Notes: generated by a model not told the origin, from the sequence alone. Positions 19,049 to 27,911 are shown, numbered from the stretch's first letter. The stretch is 39,283 nucleotides of DNA from Clostridium sp. 1001270J_160509_D11 (GCF_015667935.1 NZ_JADPET010000007.1:1-39283); one strand, 5' to 3'. Numbers and translations are program-made.

Positions 19049-19125
19049 AAATTAAAGAACAATTAACAGTTTTTTATTTATAAATACTTACAAAGTAAAA
19101 TAATTTAAGATTGAAGAGGTAATTA

Positions 19126-19857
19126 ATGAGAAACTTAAAGATTACTTTACAATATAACGGTAAAGACTACTGTGGATGGCAAAAACAACCCAATGCACTT
19201 GGGATTCAAGGGACAGTAGAAAAAGCCATATATGAAATAACAAAAGAAGAAGTAAAGGTTACTGCATCGGGAAGAACAGATGCAGGTGTGCACGCCCTAG
19301 GTCAAGTGGCAAACTTTAAAACAGAATGTAACATACCAGCAGATAGAGTACCTGATGCATTAAATGCCAAATTGCCAAAAGATATTTCTGTAATATCATG
19401 CGAAGAGGTTGACATAGACTTTCACGCACGATATAATGCTTGTGGAAAGACATATAGATATTTAATCTACAATAAACCTTACAGAAGCCCTTTATACAAG
19501 GATTTATCATATCATGTGAGGTATGACTTAGATTTAGATAAAATTCGCTCAGAAGCCAAATATTTAATTGGTACACATGATTTTGGCGGATTTATGAGTT
19601 CTGGCTCATCAGTAAAAGATACAGTGAGAACTATCTATGATGTCGATATAAAAGAAAACGACGGAATGATATCTATTGAAGTGAGTGGAAACGGATTTTT
19701 ATACAATATGGTAAGGATAATTGTAGGTACACTTGTGGATATAGGTCGAGGCAGAATTAAACATAATATGGAAGAAATAATAAATTCCAAAAGTAGGTCA
19801 ATGTGTGGTCACACAGCGCCTGCACATGGTTTATTTCTCAAAAAAGTTAACTATTAA
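19126..19857 (+). CDS. truA: tRNA pseudouridine(38-40) synthase TruA
   Basis: TruA (243 residues) makes pseudouridine at positions 38-40 of the tRNA anticodon stem. The catalytic aspartate is D52 in SGRTDAGVHALGQVANF, and the second half holds the conserved VSGNGFLYNMVRIIVGTLVDIGRG motif. The ATG is preceded by a GAAGAGGT sequence that is weaker than the ribosomal RBSs. Its position between ecfT and rplM is conserved in many Firmicutes. The gene ends just before the rplM promoter. Confidence 0.96.
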   Translation: MRNLKITLQYNGKDYCGWQKQPNALGIQGTVEKAIYEITKEEVKVTASGRTDAGVHALGQVANFKTECNIPADRVPDALNAKLPKDISVISCEEVDIDFHARYNACGKTYRYLIYNKPYRSPLYKDLSYHVRYDLDLDKIRSEAKYLIGTHDFGGFMSSGSSVKDTVRTIYDVDIKENDGMISIEVSGNGFLYNMVRIIVGTLVDIGRGRIKHNMEEIINSKSRSMCGHTAPAHGLFLKKVNY

Positions 19858-19861
19858 ACCC

Positions 19862-19890
19862 TTGACACTTTTTCGTAGTTGTATTAGAAT
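19862..19890 (+). promoter_or_regulatory. Sigma-A promoter of rplM-rpsI
   Basis: TTGACA (19862-19867), 17 bases, TAGAAT (19885-19890). It starts right after the truA stop codon, so rplM-rpsI should have its own transcript beginning near 19897. Confidence 0.85.
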
Positions 19891-19896
19891 ATATAG

Positions 19897-19965
19897 GAAT
19901 GTGTTAATAAGTCCACAACGCCCCGGACTTTATATAAAACGGTAAAATAAAATTTTTGAAAATTA
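19897..19965 (+). ncRNA. Probable ribosomal protein L13 leader
   Basis: The transcript leader contains AAGTCC (about 19909-19914) pairing with GGACTT around an ACAACGCCCC loop. This arrangement resembles the L13 leader family found upstream of rplM in Firmicutes, an autoregulatory structure thought to bind L13. Position and hairpin fit. The match is from memory of the family and was not scored against a covariance model. Confidence 0.6.
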
Positions 19966-19981
19966 AGAAGGAGGGACAACC

Positions 19982-20410
19982 ATGAAAAGTTATATAGCTA
20001 AACCAGCTGAAGTACAAAGAAATTGGTACTTAGTTGACGCTGAAGGAAAAACATTAGGTCGTCTTGCTACAGAAATAGCAACTATATTAAGAGGAAAACA
20101 TAAACCAACATTTACACCACATGTAGACGGTGGAGACTTTGTTGTTGTTGTAAATGCATCAAAAGTAGTTTTAACAGGAAAAAAATTAGATCAAAAATAC
20201 TATAGATATCACACTGGTTATGTAGGTGGATTAAAAGAAATCTCTTACAGAGAAATGATGGAAAAGAAACCAGAAGAAGTAGTAGCACATGCAGTTAGCG
20301 GAATGTTACCAAAAAATAAATTAAGAGCTAGAATGATGACTAGATTAAGAGTATTCGCAGGAGCAGAACATACTCATGCAGCTCAAAAACCAGAAGTAAT
20401 AAGCTTCTAA
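19982..20410 (+). CDS. rplM: 50S ribosomal protein L13
   Basis: L13 (142 residues) is an early assembly protein. [29 protein letters not shown] and [29 protein letters not shown] are diagnostic in short segments, and the end [15 protein letters not shown] is typical. AAGGAGGGACAACC precedes the ATG. It is followed after 27 bases by rpsI, forming the universal L13-S9 pair. Confidence 0.98.
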   Translation: MKSYIAKPAEVQRNWYLVDAEGKTLGRLATEIATILRGKHKPTFTPHVDGGDFVVVVNASKVVLTGKKLDQKYYRYHTGYVGGLKEISYREMMEKKPEEVVAHAVSGMLPKNKLRARMMTRLRVFAGAEHTHAAQKPEVISF

Positions 20411-20437
20411 TTTAACTAGGTGAAAGGAGGAGTTATC

Positions 20438-20830
20438 ATGGAAAAAGTACAATTCTACGGAACAGGAAGAAGAAAAAGCTCTGTAGCTAGAGTTAGATTA
20501 GTTGCAGGTGAAGGAAACATAACAGTAAACGGAAGAGCATTAGACGAATATTTCGATTACGATACATTAATAAGAGATGTTAAACAACCATTAGTTTTAA
20601 CTAACAATGAAAACAAATATGACGTTATAGTAAGAGTTGAAGGTGGAGGATTCACTGGACAAGCTGGTGCTATAAGACATGGTATATCTAGAGCTTTATT
20701 AAAAGCTGATGCTGAATTAAGATCAGAGCTTAAAAAAGCTGGATTCTTAACTAGAGATGCTAGAATGAAAGAAAGAAAGAAATACGGATTAAAGGCTGCA
20801 AGAAGAGCACCTCAATTCTCAAAAAGATAG
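20438..20830 (+). CDS. rpsI: 30S ribosomal protein S9
   Basis: S9 (130 residues) has a C-terminal tail that touches P-site tRNA; here it ends in the expected APQFSKR. The ATG at 20438 gives [28 protein letters not shown]-like upstream reading at 20420 runs through the SD (AAAGGAGG) and is rejected. The core [19 protein letters not shown] is conserved. A terminator follows immediately. Confidence 0.98.
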   Translation: MEKVQFYGTGRRKSSVARVRLVAGEGNITVNGRALDEYFDYDTLIRDVKQPLVLTNNENKYDVIVRVEGGGFTGQAGAIRHGISRALLKADAELRSELKKAGFLTRDARMKERKKYGLKAARRAPQFSKR

Positions 20831-20853
20831 TATTACCTTATATGGTATTTATG

Positions 20854-20888
20854 AAAGTCTTGAAGTTATTAACTTCAAGGCTTTTTTT
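20854..20888 (+). terminator. Terminator after rpsI
   Basis: AAAGTCTTGAAGTT (20854-20867) pairs with AACTTCAAGGCTTT (20871-20884), one G-T pair, three-base loop, then a T-run. It closes the rplM-rpsI transcript and separates it from the restriction genes. Confidence 0.93.
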
Positions 20889-20958
20889 GTTGTATAAAAA
20901 AGTATATTAGGGGTGATTTATTAGAATGATTGATTTTAATACATACATATTATTCATT

Positions 20959-20967
20959 TGATATAAT
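20959..20967 (+). promoter_or_regulatory. Extended -10 promoter of mcrB
   Basis: TGATATAAT is a perfect extended -10 element 36 bases before the mcrB start, with no good -35. It would give a leader of about 30 bases with the GGGGG-type SD before ATG 21003. Confidence 0.45.
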
Positions 20968-21002
20968 TAAAGTAAAAACTAGTAGTATAAGGGGGATAAT
21001 GT

Positions 21003-23249
21003 ATGAATGAAGATACATTTAATTGGAGTAACTTTTATGAGGAGTTTGCAACAACATTATTAAAATATAAAAATGATAGGGAGAATCTTCTTTCTAAAAT
21101 TAAAAGTGTTTATAAAGAAATAGGAATGAAGTTACCCAAAATGGAGAACAATGGGGAAATATTTGATATAGACCCATTTACAGTTTTTGGATTGTTTAAT
21201 AAGGGAATAAATGATGGAAATCGTAAGCGTATTTTAGGAGGAATCTCTAGCCAATTCAATCTTAAAAATGAGATACCATATAGTTTTGATGGAATTCCAT
21301 TAGTTAATAATCTAAGTGCTGCTTTTTTTTATTTTTCTGAAGAAAGGGGTAAAAATGATATAAATAATCTGTGGGAAGTTTTTGAATCAGCTATTAGATA
21401 TGCTGATAATCCTACACAAGAAAATAAATTAAAAATAGAATCTGCATATGACAAAGTAATTAAACAAAAAGGCATTCAGTGGAATATTACAATGGGATTA
21501 TACTGGATTCGTCCAAATACTTATATAAACCTAGACTCAAAAAATAGAGAATTTATTATTAGTGAAAAAATTCTTCCAGAACAATTTATTAAAGAAATAA
21601 ATCAATTTAAAAATATACCAAATGGTGAACAGTATATTCAATTATGTGATTTACTATTAGATAAAATAAAATATGGTAAATATGGTTATATAAATTTCAA
21701 AGAATTATCTTTTATGGCATATGAACAAGATGATTATAGACCAGCAGTTAATAAATATAATAAACAAAATACAGATATATCTAAAAATACAATATTATAT
21801 GGCCCTCCTGGTACTGGAAAGACATACAATACAGTTATGTATGCAGTTGCTATAATTGAAAATAAAAAACTTGAAGATATAAAAAGGGAGAATTATACAA
21901 AGGTTATTGATAGATATAATAAGTATAAAGAAGATGGGGTTATAGAGTTCACTACATTTCATCAATCTTATGGATATGAAGAATTTATAGAAGGTATTAA
22001 ACCAGTTATACATAGTGATGAAGAAGATGAAACTGATATACAATATGAAGTGGTTCCAGGATTATTTAAAAAGTTTTGTGATATAGCTGGTAAACCAATT
22101 TTGAGAAAAGAAAAATGTGATATAGGTATAAATGAATCACCAACTATATGGAAAATTTCACTTGAGGGTTCAGGCGAAAATTCAACACGTACCGAATGTA
22201 TGAGAAATAATCATATTAGAATAGGATATGATGAGTATGGTAGGGAAATTACAAATCTATCTAAAGGTGATGCTGGTAGAAACATATTAAATTATTTTAT
22301 TAATGATATGAGTATAGGTGATATAGTTATGTCTTGCTACGATTGTAATACCGTGGATGCTATTGGTGTAGTAACAGGTGAATATGAATGGCATGATGAA
22401 TATGCTGAATATAAAAGATTACGTAAGGTAAATTGGATTGTAAAAGGTATTAAAGAGAATATTATAAAAATTAATAATGGAAGCAGACTTAGTAATCCTA
22501 CGGTATATAAATTAAGAATGGATTTATCAGATGTTATGGAAATTATAGAGAAATATTCTAATAATACTATAGAGGTTGAAGAAAAGAAAAAGAATCATAT
22601 TTTTATAATAGATGAAATCAATAGGGGAAATATATCAAAAATTTTTGGAGAATTAATTACGTTAATAGAACCGACAAAACGTATAGGTCAGGCTGAAGGA
22701 CAAAAAGTTAAATTGCCTTATTCTCAAAAACTTTTTGGAGTTCCAAATAACGTGTATTTAATTGGGACAATGAACACAGCAGATAGATCTATTGCAACAA
22801 TTGACACAGCATTACGACGTAGATTTAATTTTAAAGAGATGTTGCCAGATTCAGAGGTTTTAGATGGAATTTATGTAGAAGATGTTTCTGTCAAAGATAT
22901 ATTTATAAAAATGAATAAGCGTATAACTGTTTTATTTGATAGAGAACATACTTTAGGACATGCTTATTTCTTACCTCTGAAAGATGCTCCAACTATTGAG
23001 ACGCTGGCAAATATTTTTGAAAATAGTATTATTCCTCTATTACAAGAATATTTTTATGAGGATTATGAGAAAATCCGACTGGTTCTTGGTGATAACCAAA
23101 AGGATACTGAGGATAAACAGTTTATTACAATAGAAGAAAATGATTATAATGATTTATTTGGAGATACAGATTATGAATTTGATGAAATGAGAACTTATAA
23201 AATAAATAGTTTTGCATTAACAAATATTGAAGCATATCGCTCAATATAA
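21003..23249 (+). CDS. mcrB: McrB-type AAA+ GTPase with an EVE/PUA-like insert
   Basis: This is the motor subunit of a modification-dependent (type IV) restriction system. Walker A GPPGTGKT is at residues 267-274, followed by the McrB-typical FTTFHQSYGYEEFIEGIKP. Walker B and the McrB signature IIDEINRGN are at about 535-543, the NTADRS element at 591-596 and the arginine-finger run ALRRRF at 603-608. Between Walker A and Walker B a segment of about 130 residues (378-505) has the pattern of an EVE/PUA-like modified-base reader, including GDIVMSCYDC, AIGVVTGEYEW and RKVNWIV. The N-terminal 250 residues match no domain I can name and would be a second target-recognition or regulatory region. 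McrC follows after 19 bases. Family identity is firm; the insert is inferred from motif pattern. Confidence 0.9.
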   Translation: MNEDTFNWSNFYEEFATTLLKYKNDRENLLSKIKSVYKEIGMKLPKMENNGEIFDIDPFTVFGLFNKGINDGNRKRILGGISSQFNLKNEIPYSFDGIPLVNNLSAAFFYFSEERGKNDINNLWEVFESAIRYADNPTQENKLKIESAYDKVIKQKGIQWNITMGLYWIRPNTYINLDSKNREFIISEKILPEQFIKEINQFKNIPNGEQYIQLCDLLLDKIKYGKYGYINFKELSFMAYEQDDYRPAVNKYNKQNTDISKNTILYGPPGTGKTYNTVMYAVAIIENKKLEDIKRENYTKVIDRYNKYKEDGVIEFTTFHQSYGYEEFIEGIKPVIHSDEEDETDIQYEVVPGLFKKFCDIAGKPILRKEKCDIGINESPTIWKISLEGSGENSTRTECMRNNHIRIGYDEYGREITNLSKGDAGRNILNYFINDMSIGDIVMSCYDCNTVDAIGVVTGEYEWHDEYAEYKRLRKVNWIVKGIKENIIKINNGSRLSNPTVYKLRMDLSDVMEIIEKYSNNTIEVEEKKKNHIFIIDEINRGNISKIFGELITLIEPTKRIGQAEGQKVKLPYSQKLFGVPNNVYLIGTMNTADRSIATIDTALRRRFNFKEMLPDSEVLDGIYVEDVSVKDIFIKMNKRITVLFDREHTLGHAYFLPLKDAPTIETLANIFENSIIPLLQEYFYEDYEKIRLVLGDNQKDTEDKQFITIEENDYNDLFGDTDYEFDEMRTYKINSFALTNIEAYRSI

Positions 23250-23268
23250 TTTGTGAGAGGTATAAAGA

Positions 23269-24549
23269 ATGAAGAAAACATATCAAATAACTGAATATAG
23301 TTCGTTTGCAAGGGGAAAAAATATTACAGGCTATACCTACTTACCAAATTATATATTTGACATATTAGAGGAGTTTATACTTTCAAATAAAAATAGAGAT
23401 GTAGAAGCATTAGAATTTATGAATATTTCAGTAAGAAAGGGAATAGGAAAAGTTATAACAGCAAAAAACTATGTTGGAATAATTGAAATAAAAGATGGTA
23501 CAACTATTGAAATTCTTCCTAAGATTTATTCACAAGAAGATGTAACAGAAGCTAAAGTTAAAAAATTAGTTATGGATATGTTGAAAACTTTAAGAAAATC
23601 ACCATATAAATCTTTACAGGTAGCTAATGTAAGTGTTGATAAAATGAATATCTTTGAAATTTTTATAAGAATGTTTATAAATGAAGTACTACTTATTGTA
23701 AAGAAGGGTCTAAAGTCAAATTATGAGACAATAGAGTCTAATGAAAGAGTGTTCAAAGGAAAAATGAAATTTGCACAACAAATTAAGTACAATTATGCAC
23801 ATAAAGAGCAAAGTTATGTAGAATATGATGAATTTAATACGAATTGTCCTGAAAATAAGTTATTAAAATCTACATTACTTTATCTATATAAAAATACACA
23901 TTCTTTGAAAAATAAAAATGATATAAAAATGTTGTTAAATAGCTTTTTGGAAGTTGAAAAATCTATTAATTATGAAGAAGATTTTAATAGAATAATAGCA
24001 GCTGATAGAAATAAAAAGGATTATACAACAGCATTATTATGGAGCAAGATTTTTCTTATGGGCAAGAGTTTTACTTCATTTTCTGGTTCAAAGATTGCTT
24101 TTGTACTGTTATTCCCAATGGAAAACTTATTTGAAAGTTATGTAGCAGAAGTTCTAAGAAGGAATTTAAATAAATCAGCATATAATATTTCTATCCAAGA
24201 TAAAACACATCATCTATTTGATGAACCTAATAAAAAATTTTTGCTAAAACCAGATATTGTTGTTAAAAATAAAAAAGATAATAATATTGTTATATTAGAT
24301 ACTAAGTGGAAGCTACTTTCTGGTCAAAAATCAAATTATAGTATATCTCAATCTGATATGTATCAAATGTATGCTTATTCTAAAAAGTATGGAGCTGAAA
24401 ATGTAATATTGTTATATCCTAATACAGAAAAGATTATAGTAAGTAAACCTATAGAATTTAAATCAAAAGATGGCATTAGTGTAAAAGTAAGATTTATAGA
24501 TTTATTTAATATTAAGGAAAGTATCAATCAATTAATCATTGAATTATAA
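23269..24549 (+). CDS. mcrC: McrC-type restriction nuclease subunit
   Basis: McrC (426 residues) docks on McrB hexamers, stimulates GTP hydrolysis and cuts DNA. The N-terminal part has the beta-rich McrC fold, with VGIIEIKDGTTIEILPKIY near residue 76. The C-terminal PD-(D/E)xK nuclease is visible as LKPDIVV (about residues 324-330) followed by VILDTKWK and QSDMYQMYAYSKKY, supplying the D, D-x-K and a helical glutamine. All catalytic residues appear intact. The start ATG follows a GTGAGAGG sequence and lies 19 bases after mcrB, so the two are one operon. No DNA methyltransferase is adjacent, as expected for a type IV system. Confidence 0.92.
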   Translation: MKKTYQITEYSSFARGKNITGYTYLPNYIFDILEEFILSNKNRDVEALEFMNISVRKGIGKVITAKNYVGIIEIKDGTTIEILPKIYSQEDVTEAKVKKLVMDMLKTLRKSPYKSLQVANVSVDKMNIFEIFIRMFINEVLLIVKKGLKSNYETIESNERVFKGKMKFAQQIKYNYAHKEQSYVEYDEFNTNCPENKLLKSTLLYLYKNTHSLKNKNDIKMLLNSFLEVEKSINYEEDFNRIIAADRNKKDYTTALLWSKIFLMGKSFTSFSGSKIAFVLLFPMENLFESYVAEVLRRNLNKSAYNISIQDKTHHLFDEPNKKFLLKPDIVVKNKKDNNIVILDTKWKLLSGQKSNYSISQSDMYQMYAYSKKYGAENVILLYPNTEKIIVSKPIEFKSKDGISVKVRFIDLFNIKESINQLIIEL

Positions 24550-24621
24550 TACATAAAAAAGTTAAAATAATAATTTGTATTTCAATAAACTAATCAGATG
24601 AAAAAATACGTATATTTTTAC

Positions 24622-24650
24622 TTGAAACTAAAATTATATTCGTATATAAT
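24622..24650 (+). promoter_or_regulatory. Sigma-A promoter of the ZTP riboswitch operon
   Basis: TTGAAA (24622-24627), 17 bases, TATAAT (24645-24650). Transcription would start near 24657, just before the aptamer. Confidence 0.85.
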
Positions 24651-24660
24651 AAACTTGTAA

Positions 24661-24763
24661 AACAAAGAACGGTCAAGTGACTGGTGGAAACATCGAAAGA
24701 TGCGTAGGATAACCTACAGGGAGCTTGATTATATATTTAGGAATTGCCGACCGCCTGGGCACG
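24661..24763 (+). ncRNA. ZTP (pfl motif) riboswitch aptamer
   Basis: The hallmark 3' element CCGACCGCCTGGGCA (24747-24761) is present together with the 5' half containing AGTGACTGGTGGAAAC and a variable linker. Known pfl RNAs sense ZTP and ZMP, the AICAR nucleotides that build up when 10-formyl-tetrahydrofolate is short. The two genes downstream finish purine synthesis from AICAR, which fits exactly. The 3' half of the aptamer is shared with a terminator stem, giving a simple on-switch: ligand binding should prevent termination. Confidence 0.92.
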
Positions 24764-24806
24764 TATTATATTCTATGGGATATTTGCGTGTTTCAGGCGG
24801 TTTTTT
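24750..24806 (+). terminator. Riboswitch-controlled intrinsic terminator
   Basis: ACCGCCTG (24750-24757) pairs with CAGGCGGT (24794-24801), extended by CACGTA (24760-24765) with TGCGTG (24785-24790), and a six-T run follows. Because ACCGCCTG belongs to the aptamer core, aptamer and terminator are mutually exclusive. Confidence 0.92.
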
Positions 24807-24840
24807 AATTGAAAAATAATTTATCTTAGGGGGAAATATA

Positions 24841-25554
24841 ATGAATATATTATCACTTGCCAACGAATTGAGTAACAATACTTATCCAGGAAGAGGAATA
24901 GTTATCGGGAAATCTAAGGACGGAAAAAAAGCAGTAACAGCTTATTTTATAATGGGAAGAAGTAATAATAGTAGAAATAGAGTATTTGTAGAAGATGGAG
25001 AAGGAATAAGAACACAAGCATTTGATTCATCAAAACTTGAAGATCCATCATTAATAATTTATGCTCCAGTCAAGGTTTTAGGAAATAAAACAATAATAAC
25101 TAATGGAGACCAAACAGATACTATATATGAAGGTATGGATAAACAACTCACTTTTGAACAATCACTTAGAAGTAGAAAATTTGAGCCAGATGCTCCAAAT
25201 TACACACCTAGAATATCAGGAATAATGCATATTGAAAATAATAAATACAATTATGCAATGTCTATATTAAAAAGTAATAATGGCAATCCAAACTCGTGCA
25301 ACAGATATACATTTGCGTATGAAAATCCAATAGAAGGTCAAGGTCATTTTATACATACATATATGCATGACGGCGAGGTATTACCAAGTTTTGAAGGTGA
25401 ACCTAAATTAGTAGAAATAGATGGAGATATAGATGAATTTACTAATATGATATGGAGTAATTTAAATGAGGATAACAAAGTTTCGTTATTTGTCAGATTT
25501 ATAGATATTAAAAGTGGTGAATATGAAACAAGAATAATCAATAAAAATAAATAG
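24841..25554 (+). CDS. purO: IMP cyclohydrolase, PurO-type
   Basis: This protein (237 residues) looks like the IMP cyclohydrolase family first known from archaeal PurO. It opens with SLANELSNNTYPGRGIVIGKS, contains YFIMGRSNNSRNRVF near residues 39-53, and lacks any similarity to the N-terminal half of PurH. It would close FAICAR to IMP, the last step of purine synthesis. The ATG follows TTAGGGGGAAATATA. It is the first gene behind the ZTP riboswitch, and the AICAR transformylase follows 109 bases later, so together they replace bifunctional PurH. Confidence in family is good; activity is inferred. Confidence 0.85.
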   Translation: MNILSLANELSNNTYPGRGIVIGKSKDGKKAVTAYFIMGRSNNSRNRVFVEDGEGIRTQAFDSSKLEDPSLIIYAPVKVLGNKTIITNGDQTDTIYEGMDKQLTFEQSLRSRKFEPDAPNYTPRISGIMHIENNKYNYAMSILKSNNGNPNSCNRYTFAYENPIEGQGHFIHTYMHDGEVLPSFEGEPKLVEIDGDIDEFTNMIWSNLNEDNKVSLFVRFIDIKSGEYETRIINKNK

Positions 25555-25663
25555 ATAAATGTTTTAAAAATTATAGATGTATTTCGTAGTATAATAGATA
25601 AATTTAAATATAAAAAAGAGGTATTAAATAAAAGTGTATAATAGCACAAAAGGAGTATATATA

Positions 25664-26842
25664 ATGAAAGAAATTCAATTAAAATATGGGTGCAATCCAA
25701 ATCAAAAACCATCAAGAATATTTATGGAAGATGGTTCAGAACTACCAGTAAAAGTCTTAAATGGGAAACCAGGATATATAAACTTTTTAGATGCTTTTAA
25801 TGGGTGGCAGTTGGTTAAAGAGTTAAAAGAAGCTACAGGACTTCCAGCAGCAACATCATTCAAACATGTATCGCCAGCAGGAGCGGCAGTAGGAAAAGAA
25901 TTAGACGATACATTATCAAAAATATATTGGGTTGATGATTTAGGAAAATTATCACCACTTGCAAGTGCATATGCAAGAGCTAGAGGAGCTGATAGAATGT
26001 CATCATTTGGCGATTTTATAGCATTATCAGATATATGTGATATTGATACTGCAAATTTAATAAAGAGAGAAGTTTCGGATGGAATTATTGCTCCAGGATT
26101 CACAGATGAAGCTTTTGAAATATTAAAGACAAAGAAAAAAGGCAATTATAATATAATCCAAATAGATGAAAACTATATTCCAAACAAATTAGAAAGAAAG
26201 CAAGTTTATGGGGTGACTTTTGAGCAAGGTAGAAATGAATTAGATATTGATGATGATTTATTATCTAATATAGTGACTATAAATAAAAATATCCCAGAAG
26301 AAATATTAATAGATATGAAGATTGCACTTATCACATTAAAATATACTCAATCAAACTCAGTTTGTTATGTTAAAGATGGTCAAGCGATAGGCATAGGGGC
26401 AGGGCAACAGTCAAGGATTCACTGTACTCGTCTTGCTGGGCAAAAAGCAGACAATTGGTATCTTCGTCAATCACCTCAAGTAATGGGGCTTGAGTTTAAA
26501 GATGAAATTGGTCGTGCAGAAAGAGATAATGCAATAGATATCTATATAGGGGATGAATATATGGATATTCTTTGTGAAGGAGAATGGCAAAAAATATTTA
26601 AAATAAAACCAGAAGTTTTTACAAAAGAAGCTAAAAGAGATTGGTTAGATAAAATGACAGATGTAGTTGTAGGGTCTGATGCATTTTTCCCATTCCCAGA
26701 TAATATAGAAAGAGCACACAAAAGCGGAGTTAAATATATAGTTCAGCCAGGGGGATCAGTAAGAGATAATGAAGTAATAAAATGTTGTGATAAATATAAT
26801 ATAGCTATGTTATTTACAGGCATAAGACTATTCCATCATTAG
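25664..26842 (+). CDS. purH: Stand-alone AICAR transformylase (PurH C-terminal domain type)
   Basis: The protein (392 residues) corresponds to the AICARFT half of PurH, transferring a formyl group from 10-formyl-tetrahydrofolate to AICAR. Motifs include LKYGCNPNQKPS near the N-terminus, the catalytic Lys-His in SFKHVSPAGAAVG, AYARARGADRMSSFGDFIALSD, and IGIGAGQQSRIHCTRLAGQKAD. The first 200 residues of normal PurH (the cyclohydrolase) are absent, which the upstream purO explains. The ATG at 25664 follows AAAAGGAG. The earlier in-frame start at 25634 has no SD. A TATAAT at 25590-25595 lacks a -35. A bidirectional terminator follows. Confidence 0.93.
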   Translation: MKEIQLKYGCNPNQKPSRIFMEDGSELPVKVLNGKPGYINFLDAFNGWQLVKELKEATGLPAATSFKHVSPAGAAVGKELDDTLSKIYWVDDLGKLSPLASAYARARGADRMSSFGDFIALSDICDIDTANLIKREVSDGIIAPGFTDEAFEILKTKKKGNYNIIQIDENYIPNKLERKQVYGVTFEQGRNELDIDDDLLSNIVTINKNIPEEILIDMKIALITLKYTQSNSVCYVKDGQAIGIGAGQQSRIHCTRLAGQKADNWYLRQSPQVMGLEFKDEIGRAERDNAIDIYIGDEYMDILCEGEWQKIFKIKPEVFTKEAKRDWLDKMTDVVVGSDAFFPFPDNIERAHKSGVKYIVQPGGSVRDNEVIKCCDKYNIAMLFTGIRLFHH

Positions 26843-26852
26843 AGAATATATA

Positions 26853-26899
26853 AAAAAGGTAGAATTAAAAATAAAATAAATTTTTAATTCTACCTTTTT
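26853..26899 (+). terminator. Bidirectional terminator between convergent genes
   Basis: AAAAAGGTAGAATTAAAAA (26853-26871) is exactly complementary to 26881-26899, with a 9-base loop. A-run and T-run flank it on both sides, so it can end both the purine operon and the facing LysR gene. Confidence 0.93.
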
Positions 26900-26914
26900 A
26901 TATTTGTGATTTAA

Positions 26915-27805
26915 TTATCTGTAAAAGTGTTTACAGAAGTTTTTTAATTCATTTAAGAATATAGTTGTAGATTTAGAATGATTGTTATCATTTAAAACAT
27001 ATGTAAAATATTTTTCATAATAACTTTCTAATGGAAGAATGCATATATCTTCATTTTTATAAGATGGCTCTGCAATAAGTTTAGGAATAATGCTAATACC
27101 TAATTTATTTTTTACAGCCTCTTTAATTGCATAATCACTTCCCAAAGTCAACATACTTTCTGGTTTAAGATGATTCTCTTTTAAGAAAAGATCTATAAAA
27201 TGTTTTGTTGAACAATTATCCTCTCTAGTTATCCATCTTTTAGACTTTAGCTCGTTCATATATGTAGAGATATCTTTAATTGTGTTTGCATATGGGATTA
27301 TAAGAACCATTTTTTCTCTCAGAAATCTATTTTGCATAAGAGTATTTTTTTCATATAATTCTTCTATAAGTCCTATATCTATTTCATTATTTCTTAATTT
27401 ATTTAGAATGTTTTTATCACTATCTGTAAATATATCTATATTTATATTTGGATATTTTTTTAGAAACTCAGATAAAAATTTCGGTAAAAAATACTCTTCA
27501 AGAACAGAATTGACTCCAATTTTTATACTACCTACTACATCATCATTATTATTTTCTATTAATTCCCCTGGGGTATCATCTATTATATTAAAAATCTGTT
27601 TTGCCCTTTTGTATAATAAGTTTCCGCTCTCTGTTATAGTTATTTCATTGTTTCTAGAAATAAGAGCGATATTTACTCTAAAGAATTGTTCTAAGTATTT
27701 TAAATGTTCATAAACAGTTGCTTTAGAGAGATTCAAATTTTCCATAACTTTCATAACATTGTCGGTTTCGACTATAGATATAAAAGTTTTTAATTCAGGT
27801 AGCAT
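26915..27805 (-). CDS. LysR-family transcriptional regulator
   Basis: A protein of 296 residues with an N-terminal winged helix-turn-helix (LPELKTFISIVETDNVMKVM, then LSKATVYEHLKYLEQFF) and a periplasmic-binding-like effector domain (GSIKIGVNSVLEEYFLPKFL, then DIGLIEELYEKN). The ATG at 27805 is chosen because the TTG at 27820 overlaps the AGGAGG SD. The target is unknown. LysR proteins often control a divergent neighbour; here that would be the PadR operon, 361 bases away, but nothing in the sequence ties them. The more usual LysR opening is only loosely kept, with Thr-Val-Tyr in the recognition helix. Confidence 0.9.
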   Translation of the reverse strand: MLPELKTFISIVETDNVMKVMENLNLSKATVYEHLKYLEQFFRVNIALISRNNEITITESGNLLYKRAKQIFNIIDDTPGELIENNNDDVVGSIKIGVNSVLEEYFLPKFLSEFLKKYPNINIDIFTDSDKNILNKLRNNEIDIGLIEELYEKNTLMQNRFLREKMVLIIPYANTIKDISTYMNELKSKRWITREDNCSTKHFIDLFLKENHLKPESMLTLGSDYAIKEAVKNKLGISIIPKLIAEPSYKNEDICILPLESYYEKYFTYVLNDNNHSKSTTIFLNELKNFCKHFYR

Positions 27806-27882
27806 GACAACCCTCCTCAATGGTATTTTATTTAAGCAACCTTAAAAATTCGCATTGTTTATATTTTAGCATTTTTCTTTAT

Positions 27883-27911
27883 TTTATACACGTTTAATAT
27901 TTAGTTTGTAA
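27883..27911 (-). promoter_or_regulatory. Promoter of the LysR gene
   Basis: On the minus strand TTACAA (27911-27906), 17 bases, TATAAA (27888-27883). It lies about 78 bases before the start codon. Confidence 0.5.

Noticed and set aside
25702-26145. Minus-strand open frame of 147 codons opposite the AICAR transformylase
   Set aside because: The plus-strand protein is a clear enzyme with conserved motifs in the same bases; the antisense frame has no SD or family pattern.
27282-27713. Plus-strand open frame of 143 codons opposite the LysR gene
   Set aside because: It is a Phe/Ile/Leu-rich antisense shadow of a convincing LysR protein, without ribosome binding site.
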